The position numbers and the translations under genes were made by a program. The notes beneath the pieces were generated by a model. That model saw only the letters and a program-made list of their open reading frames with translations. It made no database searches and was not told the DNA's origin. DNA of 64,000 bases from Isoetes taiwanensis (Eukaryota > Streptophyta > Lycopodiopsida > Isoetales > Isoetaceae), in NCBI GenBank assembly GCA_021234155.1, contig JAJEKV010000047.1:7095071-7159070 (forward strand), in the 5' to 3' direction. The first letter of the stretch is position 1; every line of letters starts with the position of its first letter. This document shows positions 10,823 to 21,536 of this stretch, piece after piece.

Positions 10823-13734
10823 ATGCAAAATGCTAAATCCCCCAAGGCCCCCAATGATGTTGATCAAGGCAAGGAAAAATCCCCAACTAATGAAGATGAC
10901 AAAGATGATGGCAAAGGAAAGGAAAAGACCTCAAATGAAAAGGATGATGCCAAAGGAAAGGAAATTGTACTTTATACTCGGGTCGATTGGAAAAACAAGA
11001 AGGTCAAGATCCTGCATGCATGCAACAGAGAGGCAAGAGGGAGAAGGGATTATTGTTCTAGCAGATCCTATCAATGCAAAGTGAATGATGAAAGATTAGG
11101 GGGAGGACAGGTTAGGTGTGGCAATCTCAAAATTATATGACAATTGGAAGGAAAAGGGTTCAGGCAAACAAGAATGCCTAGCTTGTGTGAAGCAACTAGA
11201 GGTTCCAACTATTGTTGCATGGCCTAGGGACAGTATTCAACTGGAGGGAACTACCGTTTCCTATAGATGTAGAACCATTGTCAACAATGTTCACACAGTG
11301 TAGCAAGAGGCCACTTCCAACTTTCAAACATTATCCCACCAAAAGATGCAAGTCAGATTATGATTGTTCTCCTGAAGCTATGATGAAGGTTAGAGGAGGT
11401 GAATGTTGTTGGGCTTCTTGTGTTAGAATGTTCACAATAGAGGAGTTGGTGGGAGCAAGAGCTACATATCAGGAACATAAGTGTGATAGCAGGAGGAATT
11501 TCATGTACACCATATTTGGCTATGCAATTCAGGATGAAAGATCAAAGAAGAAAAGATTCCCATTGAATGGAAAGTGGATATGTTCAAAAGCATGGATGGC
11601 TATACATGGAATTCCAACCTCTTCTTGGCACAACTGGCAAAAGAGACATGAAAATGGTAGTAAAATTGCATTGCATGGGAACACTGGCCTGGTAAGGCCT
11701 ACCTCAAGAACTATAGCTGCAAAGGAAATATTTGAAAGATATGTGGATTTCAATGCAGAAAACATGCCACATAAGAGTAAGAAGGATGAGCAGGGGTAGA
11801 GTTATTGTTGAAAAGAGATTGCCATCCCATTGTACCCGAAAAGAGCATATTAGAGGAAATAAATGCATTGCCGGGAACTTGGAGTGGCCTCTATATCCCG
11901 ACCCCAGTTTTAGTAGGCTATGGAATAAGCATTTCAAGCATGTGACCATAGCAACTTCAAACAACTTTGCCAAGTGCAATTTATGTGCTAAGCTGAAGGA
12001 GACACTAGATAAGGCGTGCAACCAAGTCTAAGGGCAAAGATAAGGGAACATATGAAGGACCATATATGCGGATCAACTATCATGTAGATCAACTTATTGG
12101 ATGTGGAGGACCTTATCCGCAATGGAACCTAATAACTATCTATGTATTATACATGATAAAATGGACCAATGAAGACTTGTCTTCCACAATTCAAGTACAT
12201 TCCTAAGTCATGTGGAAGATCATACCCTTTCTTGATTTCAATGGATGGGGGCAATATTGCATGGGGCAGTCTCGGACCTATTATGGCCATTTAGGTTTAG
12301 AGTTGTGGAGTGATGGTCCAGATTTTCACATTGGGAGTATCATGAGGTGTTTAAGAAACTATGAGAAGGGTTACAATGGTCACCCTGAGGATCCTACTGA
12401 CTAGCCGAGGCACTACATAGTGCATTGTTGGATGGAACCCCTAATAGTATTGAAAAGTTTAGCAAGGCAAGATTTAGGAGGAATGGACCTAATGAACATG
12501 TTGGAGCTTCAACATCTCGTGCTAAACCTCGAGATCTGCTTGAAAGTTCCTCTTGCAACTAGATAATTGTCTTTGGTCAAAATAAGAACAGTGGATGTTT
12601 TCTTTCCTATCCTACTTAACTTTGTGGGTGTTTTTGAAAAGAGTCAATTTGGGGTTCCTAATGCCGGGACATACTCATGAGGATGTGGATGCATTGTTTG
12701 GAAAATATAGTCATGTATTGAGGCAGCAGACAGTTACCAACTTTCCCTGGGCTATTGGAAATATTTCATGGATGTACAAATCCATCTCCTATAGGATCTA
12801 TCATAGAAGAAGTGCCTGATTGGAAGAGTTTTGTGGATGGTTATGCTCTCGACATGGAAGGTCATTCTAGACCTCTTCAATTCACTTTTTGGGTGAGAGA
12901 AGGGATTCCAATCATGCAATGGAAAATGAGACCTTCGGAGGAGAAGTGGAGAGGTGGGGGAAATTTGGCTTGAGGGATGCAAATGGCAAGCCTATGATAC
13001 CTCCTGGTCAACCAAAAGCTCTAAAACCAACTGAAGAAGTCAAGCAATTGGGATTGACTAAGGATGGCATCAATGACTACATCAAGCATTGGCAAACTAA
13101 TTCAGATGACACAAATCGTGCATTGATAGATTATTGGAAGAAGGTGATCAACTTGTTGGATGAGGTAGACACATCCTCTGAAGAGCTGAAAGAAGGGTGG
13201 TTCCCTAAAAGTAAGTGGAAAACATTAGGCTGGTCTTGTGACGAAGATGATGGTACCATTAGTAGCATTGTGAAGGCATATGCTCCTCCTCAATCTGATA
13301 AACACTATGTTGGTCCTAAGAAGGATAGGCCAAAATATCTAGGCATGGATTCTTATGAACCTTCTACTGACGTGGAGTGCAACCAATTTGTAGTAGTAAA
13401 ACCAGCAGATCTAGAGACCTATCCAGTGTGGTTGGGATGGACTATCTCGGATATTTGCAAAGAAGAAGGTGATGTTAACTTCAATAAGGTGCGCGTGGAA
13501 TGGTGGTGTCCAGTACATCAGTTGAGTAATGTCACCGATAAAGAAAGATATTCAGATTGTTGGACAAAGAGGTGGAGGAGAAATCCAAGTGATCCTGATC
13601 TTTGGCTAGACATTGAAACCGTATTGTACTCGTGGACTCCAAAAACTATTCCTAGTAAAACAGCGAGAGTTACAATACCTCAGGATGTAAGGAATAAGGT
13701 TCTCATATCCTTGGGGATGCTAGTGGAAAAATGA
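10823..13734 (+). pseudogene. DUF7869-type transposon protein gene, frameshifted
   Basis: Successive frames give one long protein in order. An acidic, lysine-rich N-terminus (10823-11140). A segment with SGKQECLACVKQ (11130-11230). A cysteine-rich part, GGECCWASCVRMF then KWICSKAWMAIHGIP (11212-11799). SRLWNKHFKHVTIATSNNFA with KCNLC (11800-12031). LDNCLWSK, then the signature GFLMPGHTHEDVDALFGKYS near 12645-12710. A C-terminal frame of 281 codons (12889-13734) with WLGWTISDI and VRVEWWCP. The GHTHEDVDALF signature is what I know from DUF7869 proteins of plant and animal transposons. At least six single-base shifts separate the frames and no consistent intron signals explain them. It ends about 220 bases inside the right terminal repeat, so it is probably the element's principal protein. 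Confidence 0.65.
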
Positions 13735-13881
13735 AAAACAATTACTATGTATCTTTTCTACAGTTAATAAAAGTTGTGTACTACTTGAGTTCCATGATAT
13801 ATGATTTTGTAATTTGAAGTTAAGGTGTGAGTTTATATTCCCGTGTGTGATTATATGTTAACGTCTATTCTAGTCTAAGGG

Positions 13882-13930
13882 CAACAAAGTTACTAAAAAA
13901 GTGAATTTAACAAAGTTACTAAAAAAGTGC
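13882..13930 (+). repeat. Subterminal 27-bp direct repeat
   Basis: AACAAAGTTACTAAAAAAGTG occurs twice in tandem, starting near 13883 and 13909, some 25 bases inside the right terminal repeat. Subterminal repeats near transposon ends are common transposase-binding sites. I do not see this word at the left end. Confidence 0.6.
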
Positions 13931-13954
13931 AATATAAAATTTATCCCAAAATTA

Positions 13955-13986
13955 AGACATAATCCCAATTTAATTGAATGATGGTT
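13955..13986 (-). repeat. Right terminal inverted repeat (32 bp)
   Basis: Exact reverse complement of 1907-1938, followed by ACTC (13987-13990), which matches the four bases before the left end. Confidence 0.8.
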
Positions 13987-15000
13987 ACTCCATCCGCCCC
14001 TCCTGTGCACACTTTGCAGATAGGCTGAATCATGCTATGACGTGTTTGTAGCCCTCCGGAGATGCAATCCCAAGGAATCACCCTTCGGGACTACTTCGGG
14101 TTACATCTCCCCGGTCCGATCAGAGAGGCGTCTCCTCCCCGAGTATGACGGATCCCTGGGTGTGCTAGAGAACACGTGCCCCCTCAGTGACCCCCCTATT
14201 CGTACCCGACTTACTCTCCTAAATCTAAAGGTCAGCTCACCAACCCGTTCGAGCCCAGGACGACCATCTATGACTCACACCCTCCGGCCCAGAGAGTGTC
14301 AGACCCATACCCGGCCCACACACAGTGTCCAGCTATAAGCCTAGCATCATAGCATCCACATCATAGCATCCACAGCCAGGTAGGCTCTTGTGCACAGGCC
14401 GCATCTAATGAGAATAATACAGGGCTCTATCTAGGAGCATACTACAATACATGGGCTCACAGGTCTCTATCCCCTGTAATCCCCCATCTCCGGAGTGCTA
14501 ACTAAGCAAAGAACTACTAAACCATCAACCAAAGCACATACAGAGACTAGAGATAAGAATACCCACCATATCAATCAAGGGTTAGCCTAACAGATAAACC
14601 ACAGAGAAAAACAGAGAGAGAACACACCACAGAGAGGCGATATGCTATAGATCAACAAAGTAACCTACTGACTAACCGTCAAATCGGTCTTGGGCTGCTC
14701 CATCTCGACTAGCTGAAGGGTGCCTGGCTGCTGCTTCTCCTCCTCCATCTCCAACTGCTCCTAATTCGAATTGGAACCCAAAAGCCCTAATTTGGGTGTC
14801 CCAATTGGAAACCATGCCTTGCCCAATCGATTTGGGCCAGGTGGCAGCTCCGGGTTGGCTAATATTAACTAATTTGGTATTTTAGCCCTTTTTAATATTA
14901 GGTTAAGCCCTAAATTCGAATTAGGGTTTAAGGTTAGGTTTCCACTTTAATAATTAATTATTAACATAGCTAACCTTAGCTTATGAATAATTAATGTGCC
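13987..15000. other. GC-richer gene-less DNA, probably retroelement LTR/leader
   Basis: No protein-like frame; the open frame at 14042-14338 is a composition effect of GC-rich DNA. CATCATAGCATCCA is repeated near 14345-14370. Its position after the 12-kb element suggests it is the continuation of the LTR-like sequence at 1456-1906, split by the insertion. Near 14880-15010 the DNA becomes AT-rich with ATTAATTATTAA words. Confidence 0.35.
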
Positions 15001-15036
15001 ATTAATTATTCATAGTGACGTGGCACGTATTTATAC

Positions 15037-15273
15037 TTAAAAAGGCGTATAAATATGTGGAACGTCACAGATAGGTAAATAGACCTTCTGATCAACCATT
15101 GTATCAGGAACAATAAGTCGATAGAGTTTGTCTTTGATATCCATAATTGTTTTGCCAAGAGGAACATGAAAATTATTTCCATGCATAGCCTCGATATAGG
15201 CAATAGAAGCATCAGATATGATTCTGGGAAGGGACTCGCAATAGACACAAAACCGGCCGATATACTGCATCAT
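15037..15273 (-). other. Protein-like open frame, unassigned exon
   Basis: A 78-codon minus-strand frame reads smoothly (for example IGRFCVYCESLPRIISDASI, then NNFHVPLGKTIMDIKDK). It begins with a start codon at 15273 and stops at 15037. No family recognised and no neighbour to join it to. It could be an exon fragment carried by a transposon. Confidence 0.25.
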
Positions 15274-15279
15274 TTAACA

Positions 15280-16467
15280 AACCTACAGATTCTTCTCCAT
15301 TCGTAAAAAAGAGGCAAACATAATATGGCCCAATGAAAAACTAAAGGTTGGAGCGCACCACCGGGTTTAAACACATATCCATAGAATCACGCAACGTAAA
15401 CGAATTAATGCAAAGAACTGTGTAAAGAAACCGAGGGCCTAATAAAAAAGCAGGTATTTCGAATCACTGAAAGAAGCAACATCGTCAAATGTAATGTATC
15501 CCAAACAAATTGTTGTAAAATCGAAAAACTTAACTGAAGCACGTCTGCACTAGCTAAAGGTTAGTGAGTGGTAAAAACAAAAAGGGCTAAATACAAAACA
15601 CGAACAGTCCAATGCACTTAGAACCAGTGTAGACTAGGAGAACACGCCCAAGACCAAACGTAGATGTGCCCTAACCGACTTGAGCAGCGGATTTAGGAAA
15701 AAGAACGCAATGAAGGCGAAGGAGAAGGAAGATGCAAATTAGTCAAGGACCTTAGGAAAGAAAAGATGTTGCTATTCGCTGGGCCGGTTACAGACCATGG
15801 GAAAGGCAGCGTGGATTAGCCGAATCAGGTTGAAGCAGGAGTCCAATCCGGCAGTGGGGATTAGCGGAAACGGGTTGGAGCAGTTTAGATCGGCCGAATC
15901 AGGGTGGATGAGGTTAGATCAGGGAGTCGAATCAGGTTGGAGCTGAAGCCGACCTGCGAAAACCCGATGAAGCAAGGTCGAATCTTGCATGCAGGTACCC
16001 GGATGCCATGAAAGCTACCTATCGGCATGCTCCAAAGGCTAAGGTCAGACAATTATCCTGCAAAAAGAAAAGAAAAAGTGATTGCCCCTTTGCATAAGGC
16101 CAGCATGGCTACAGATCAGAGAAATATGAGAAATCGGAGCTTCGCCATGACTGGAGGATATGGGGCTGTTTTGGCAGAGAAGAGCAATGAAAACCTCCAC
16201 TAGGGCGTCCAAGATCTGATCGAAATGGCAATAGAGGTCTTACAAATGACAGCATGCTGGATCTGATCGTTTACGCAAGAACAGAAACCGTGGAGCATGA
16301 CAGAAAGCGCACAAAGGGTCCAGCAAAGCATGCAGCTCATAGAAGCTAGAGGATATGTTGAATCTGAGTAGAATCGCCAGTGATGCTGATTAGAATCGAG
16401 CTGATCCTGTAACTGCTCATGCATACAAATTCAAGGCTACAAAAGACGATTCTTCAGGTAAGAAGTA
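15280..16467. other. No gene; short GAATCAGGTTGGAGC repeats
   Basis: Between 15810 and 15950 the words GATTAGC, GAATCAGGTTG and GGAGCAG recur several times in imperfect form. Otherwise nothing is recognised. The frames at 16200-16424 are in sequence that abruptly replaces the copia element after 16468. Confidence 0.4.
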
Positions 16468-17396
16468 GTTGAATCTCCTAAGCATATTCTGAACATGTTT
16501 GCTTTGTTTTAGCTTCAAGATTTTCCTCTCCCTATCTCGATACACTTCTATGCCCAGAAATTGTTTTAATTCCCCTAAATCTGTCATTTGAAATCTGGCT
16601 TTGAGAATTTCCTTGCATTGAGCTAAGCAATGAGCATCATTTGCAATCATTATGCAATCATCAACATACAAAGCAATCATGCAATAATTTTCCCCATTTC
16701 TGAATCTATAGATATTCCCATCATTTTTTAACTTCTCAAAATCATGTTCTCTTAGATATTGGTCAATACAAAAATACCATTCCCTTGGGGCCTATTTTAG
16801 CCCATAAACTGCTTGTTTAGCTTCCAAACCATGCCATTTGTCTGAGCAAATCCAGAGGCTTGTTTCATGTAGACCTCTCCATCAATTTTAGCATTCAAAA
16901 ATGCTGTTTTCACATCCATGTGATGAAGTTCTAGATTTCTAGCATTTGCTAAACCAAGAAGCAATCTGATGCTAGTAAGTTTCACAATTGGGGAATATGT
17001 TTCATCATAATCCCTTCCTCTCTTTTGAGTATATCCCTGAGCTACCAACCTAGCTTTAAATTTTTTTGTTCCACCTGCACAATCTTTGATTCTAAAAATC
17101 CATTTGCTGCCTATAATATTCTTATCTTTTGGCTCAGTCACGAGATCATATGTGTGTGTGCATTTGAAAGATTCTAACTCCTCCTTCATAGCTTTCAGCC
17201 AATTTTCTTTATCAGTTGAGTTCAAGACCTCTTCTAGTGTGGATGGCACAACTTCATCTTCCAAGATAGCTAGAATTTGATCTATATCCTGCTGGTCCAA
17301 ATCCTGCCCCTGTCTTTCTAATCTTAAGCTTCTTCCTCTTTCTGTTCTGCCATAACAGTCACCATTAATGTTTGCTTCCTCAAGTAACCTTTCCAC
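16468..17396 (-). pseudogene. Copia reverse transcriptase, two broken frames
   Basis: The first frame (17396-16797) has ENWLKAMKEELESF, KARLVAQGYTQKRGRDYDET and HHMDVKTAFLNAKIDGEVYM, the N-terminal half of a copia RT with the first catalytic aspartate in MDVKTAFLN. A frameshift and stop near 16790 lie inside the usual ALYGLKQAPRxW region. The frame then continues to 16680-16468 with the catalytic ALYVDDCIMIAND and the motif DLGELKQFLGIEV. After LRRFN the sequence switches to unrelated DNA. Palm domain core motifs are present but not in one frame. Confidence 0.8.
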
Positions 17397-17860
17397 TTGT
17401 GTCTTTCTTTTCTTTTCTTTTGAGTCAAGTCTTGTTTTGGTTCAGCAGGTTCATCATTGTGGACTCTTGAGTATGGTTCTTCATCATAACCTATGTTTTC
17501 AGTTTCTCCTATTTCTGAATCCCTGTCTGAACCATAGTCTGAGCGTGTATCAGCAATAGAGCTTTGTATTTTATCCATTTCTTGATCCAATTTCTGAGTA
17601 TTCTTGTTGTCATAAGGTTTGGAATTTCTGTCCTTATACAAAGTATTCTCATCAAAGTATACATCCCTGCTTATAACAATTTCTTTATTTTTGGGTACAA
17701 AAATCCTATATCCCTTAGCCTCCTCGTCATACCCAACTAGATAGCCAATCTCTCCTTTGCTATCTAATTTTTTTCTTAGCTCTATTGGTATATGAAAATA
17801 TACCAAGCAACCATAGCATTTATACATGTCATAATTTACATCCTCTTTGAATTTGACCAA
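17324..17860 (-). pseudogene. Copia integrase C-terminal region and linker
   Basis: 178 codons. CYGCLVYFHIPIELRKKLD and GEIGYLVGYDEEAKGYRIF are the C-terminal part of the copia integrase (the GYxxxxKGYR segment). They are followed by VVISRDVYFDE-like text and a polar, low-complexity linker. The frame is offset from the upstream integrase by a small indel around 17850 and from the RT by another within 17324-17396. Confidence 0.8.
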
Positions 17861-19966
17861 AGCAAGTTAGGGACATTACCTTTTAGGCTTGATGTAGGCA
17901 ACTTGTTTTGAATTTGAACTGCGGTCTTCAAAGCCTCTTCCCATAAATAGTTAGGCAATCCAGAATTCTTAATCATAGATCTCACAGCATCCATCAAGGT
18001 TCTATTTTTCCTTTCTGCAACTCCATTTTGTTGAGGACTGTACCTGCAAGTAAGTTGCCTTTTTATGCCATTAGAAATGCAAAAATGTTTAAATTTGTTT
18101 GACAAGTACTCTCCTCCCCTGTCAGATCGAATACATTTTAACTTTGCTCCTGTTTCCCTTTCAGTTTCATAAACATACTGTTTGAAAGCATTCAATGCTT
18201 GAGATTTTCGTGCCAAGCAGTAACATTTGCATCTTCTGCTATAATCATCTATAAAGGATATAAAATACCTTTTTTTCGTTCTTCCTTTCACGTTAAGAGG
18301 ACCACACAAATCAGTGTGGACTAACTCTAGAACACCATTAGCCCTGTGTTTAGATTTTGTGAAAGGTAATCTATTTATCTTGTCAAGCATGCAACCTTCA
18401 CACAAGAACCTTTCAGCTTTGAGGTCTTTGCATTTAATCCAACCTCTTTTAGCCAAGTATTTCAAATTATTGCAATGTGTATGAGCCAATCTATTGTGCC
18501 AAAGTGCAAATTCTGATTCTGTTACAGAATTTATGCTATCCACAACCACATCATTCAACTGAAATAAATTTCCAATCCTCTTGGCAAGAAACTTGATTTC
18601 ATTTCCAATTGAAATCTTACAAACATCAGAGTCAAAAGTGACTCTATAACCTAAATCAACAAGTTGACTCACTGAAATGAGATTTTTGACAAGAGTTGGT
18701 ACACAGAGTACATTCTCAATGTCAATTACATTTCCATTTAGATCATACAACTGCAGCAACCCCTTCCCTTCAATCATTTGTAAGGCTCCATTTCCTACTT
18801 GAACACTTCTTGAGTGAGTTGATTCAACCCTTTTAAGTAGATCAGTAGTGTGAACTACTGATCTTTCAGCTCCACTATCAACTACAAGAGCATTGGATTT
18901 ATTAGTCTTTGATTTATCAATGAAAGCACAAACTTTAGATACCTCATCTTCCTCCTTTATTTCTTCCTTCTCATTTGCTGATTCTCTAGTCAAATATGCT
19001 CCTGTAGGTCTGCCACCTCGACCCCTGAAAGATCTTCCTCCTCTGCTAGATCCTCCTCTCCCTCTTTCTCTTGAGAACTCCTTTGGTGTTGGACATTTTG
19101 CTGCCAAATGGCCTCTTCCTCCACAAGTATAACAATTAAATTCTTTATTTAACTTAGGGCAATTATTTTTAAAGTGTCCCTGCTCATGACAGTAGAAACA
19201 CGTACCCTTCTCATTTCTGCCTTTACCCTTCCTCCATGCATAAAGAATTTCAGCAGAATCTTCCTCATCGTCTCTCATTACCTTCTTTTGTTCAATTTCA
19301 GTTCTTACCATTCTTTCAGCATCCTCTCTAGTTTTAGCAATGTTTCTTATGAATAGTGAAAGATGCTCATTATCTGAAACTGCCCTAGCAATGGCAAGTA
19401 CCTGGTATGTTTCAGTAAGATTCACACCTGCTCCACTTAGATCTGCCACAATATTATCAAAGTTGTTAAAAAAATCAGAAACATCATCTTCATCTCTCAA
19501 CTTGAGCTTCCTTAACTCCTTTTCAAGAAGATCTATTTGAGAGGAGCTTTTCTCCTCATAATGCTTTAACAGATAGCTCCACATTTCTTTAGCAGTCATA
19601 TTTCTCAATTTGAGTCTTATGGTTGGACTGACCTTTGAAGTTATGATGCCTTGTGCCTCCTTTAACTTTGCAGAAAGACTCCTTCCTTGTTCAACTCGAG
19701 CAATTACTGTTTCAGAAGTTTGCCCTGAACTTGTATCCCCTGTGCTTATAGCAGCAACATTGGAGTTATCCGCTGTTCCATTTCTTCTGTTTGCACTAGT
19801 AGCAGAATTGTCTTGGCCATCAAAATCTCCAGATGGATTAACAAGATCCCAAAGATCTTCCACCTCTAAAATGTGTTTTATTGCATCCTTCAAAACTTTG
19901 AAAACCTGAGCCACCTTTGTAAACTTCTACAGTGCTCAGCAACCCTGCACCAAATCTGCTGGACAT
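17836..19966 (-). pseudogene. Copia gag-protease-integrase
   Basis: The open frame runs 19914-17836 (692 codons). The natural start is probably ATG at 19966-19964, reading MSSRFGAGLL, in a frame that shifts near 19890. Residues counted from 19914: gag about 1-230; two CX2CX4HX4C zinc knuckles (C239-C252 and C261-C274); an RGG-rich basic stretch at 283-302; protease active site DSG at 346-348; the HHCC-type region (H473, H478, C505, C508); integrase catalytic D535, D598 and E634, a D-D-35-E arrangement. All catalytic residues of this part are present. Proteins of this kind package and integrate the element's own RNA/cDNA. Confidence 0.85.
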
Positions 19967-19967
19967 G

Positions 19968-19979
19968 GCTCTGATACCA
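19968..19979 (-). other. Primer-binding site, initiator tRNA-Met
   Basis: Plus-strand GCTCTGATACCA, so the element reads TGGTATCAGAGC two bases inside its LTR. The gag start codon follows one base later, unusually close. Confidence 0.85.
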
Positions 19980-19981
19980 AA

Positions 19982-20541
19982 TGTTAGAATCAAGCCAAGT
20001 AAATACAATATTCCAAGCAATTCTTCTTGTTTAAACAAACTCCACTATAAGCCAAGTTACAATGCTTATTAAATTACACCTTTGCAAATCGAATTTTGAC
20101 AAAATGAGCTCAAAATTCAATGGTCACAATGCATCTATGATTATTACTGTTCATTTGCACTATAGAGAATACTGTAGCAGTTTCGAACCAAAATACCACG
20201 ATCTAATGGATGTATTAGATCATCTGAGCCCCAGCCGATCACTCCAAATCTTCTCTATATCCCGCCTGCTTTTGTTCGATGCATTAATCCTCTTGTTACG
20301 ACGGTTTTGGAGCAGGATCCGGGCCACCTGTTGTTTATACTAATTTAAAAGTTCGGTTGGCTCCAAAATAGGAAGCCAACCATTAACCATTGACTCAATG
20401 GTTATTAATCATATTTACATCAATATACAACCCTTAGGTTTATTCGAAACCATTAGGGTGAAACTTTATTTTACACAGGATGGTGCTAGGGTTAAATCAT
20501 CCCAGAGTCTGGTTAGCATAATAATATGGTGAATCCCAACA
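19982..20541 (-). repeat. 5' LTR of the copia element
   Basis: Read on the minus strand it begins TGTTGGGATTCACC and ends GATTCTAACA, so it has the usual TG...CA ends with TGTT/AACA complementarity. Length about 560 bases. The outer edge is inferred from this terminal match because the 3' LTR is missing and no target duplication can be tested. Confidence 0.55.
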
Positions 20542-20934
20542 GAAAGAAGGATCTCGTATATGATGGAAAGCCATAGCCAGATCATCTCCTTGCCCTACCT
20601 CATGCCAAAATGCGCAATAGCAATATGCCATAGCTGGCTCCTTTGCATTTAGACTTGGAAAAACTAGATTCAACAATTGTGAGCAATCCATACCTCATAA
20701 GCAACCATTAAGCTTGATCCTTAAGAAAACGGCCAAACAATCTCGTAATTGCAGTCGGAATAGATAGCTGCAGTCGACAACGGCAAGTTGTGTCGTTATT
20801 TAAGAAAAAGTCCAAGCTGTGTAAAAACCATTTGCAAAAGTAATGATACAATGGCCAAAAGGTACATTGATGTGCTCCTAAACAAGGTATTATAAATTCC
20901 TAAATCATGCTTAAATATTTCCATATAAACAATG

Positions 20935-21100
20935 TATTGCCATAGCACCATAGATAACCTTTACTATCTCTATAATGAACCTTCTCTATAATGACCCTCG
21001 TGGACGTAAAAAATCATCTTATCTTATCTATAATGACCCTTCATAACCTTTACTGTCTCTATAATGAACCTTCTCTATAATGACCCTTCTCTATCTTCTA
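20935..21100 (+). repeat. CTCTATAATGAACCTT / TATAATGACCCTT short repeats
   Basis: The segment ATAACCTTTACT(A/G)TCTCTATAATGAACC occurs twice (near 20954 and 21043), interleaved with several TATAATGACCCTT words. Between the copies lies the 31-base retroposon tail at 20998-21028. Non-coding DNA upstream of the ACP exons. Confidence 0.6.
20998..21028 (+). repeat. 31-base LINE/SINE 3'-tail insertion
   Basis: CGTGGACGTAAAAAATCATC followed by a TTATC run is the same 3' end seen, inverted, at 33721-33760 and 39917-39960. It is flanked by TATAATGACCCT on both sides (12 bases). That would make it an extremely 5'-truncated retroposon copy with its target duplication. The flanks are part of a local tandem repeat, so the duplication is not fully independent evidence. 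Confidence 0.5.
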
Positions 21101-21536
21101 TAATGTCGCCGCAATAAATTTATTATTGTAATAAATTTATATGTATGCCTCCCTATGGGCATAGTTCAAGAATATAAACGATGCCGAAAAAGTGCAAATA
21201 TGCTCACCACAAAAAAACATGCAAGCAACGCACCTTTCACATGTAGCTTTTTATTTAAAGATTCTTTCTGGCTCTCGCTTACCATTTTATTTCATTTTCT
21301 TTCTTCCTTCCCATGCGCTTAGTTATGGTGCTGGCACGTTCTATCTCCATTTCTATGCTTTGTTTTTGCTCCTTCTCAAGGTATTCTTCATTTGAATTAT
21401 CTTGCTTTTTGATGAAAAAGCAATTTTGTTTTCTTCTATCTTATATAGTCTTTTGAATGAAGTATATTAAGTTTGTAGCAGTGCTTTTTTGGTTAGAATC
21501 CATAATCTTTTATGTCCTTGAGTTTAAAATTTGCAG

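Larger units (their letters stand above)
1907..13986. mobile_element. 12.08-kb DNA transposon with perfect 32-bp TIRs
   Basis: The first 32 bases (1907-1938, starting AACCATCATTCAATT) are the exact reverse complement of 13955-13986. Outside both ends lies the same tetranucleotide ACTC (1903-1906 and 13987-13990), reading as a 4-bp target duplication. Inside are a DUF7869-type gene near the right end, a DUF8039-like exon, and broken minus-strand genes near the left. DUF8039-like proteins are associated with CACTA/En-Spm elements, but these ends do not begin with CACTA and CACTA elements make shorter duplications, so the superfamily is undecided. Nested elements could be hidden inside. Perfect ends suggest recent insertion, yet the genes look broken. 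Confidence 0.7.
16468..20541 (-). mobile_element. Ty1/copia retrotransposon, 3'-truncated
   Basis: Order on the minus strand: 5' LTR (20541-19982), primer-binding site, gag, two zinc knuckles, protease, integrase and reverse transcriptase in a single gag-pol, which is the Ty1/copia order. The sequence stops matching a reverse transcriptase after the motif LRRFN at 16468. The rest of RT, RNase H, the polypurine tract and the 3' LTR are missing. The reading frame is broken at about 19890, 17850, 17380 and 16790, so this copy is dead as sequenced. It lies about 1 kb upstream of the ACP gene and is transcribed away from it. Confidence 0.85.
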
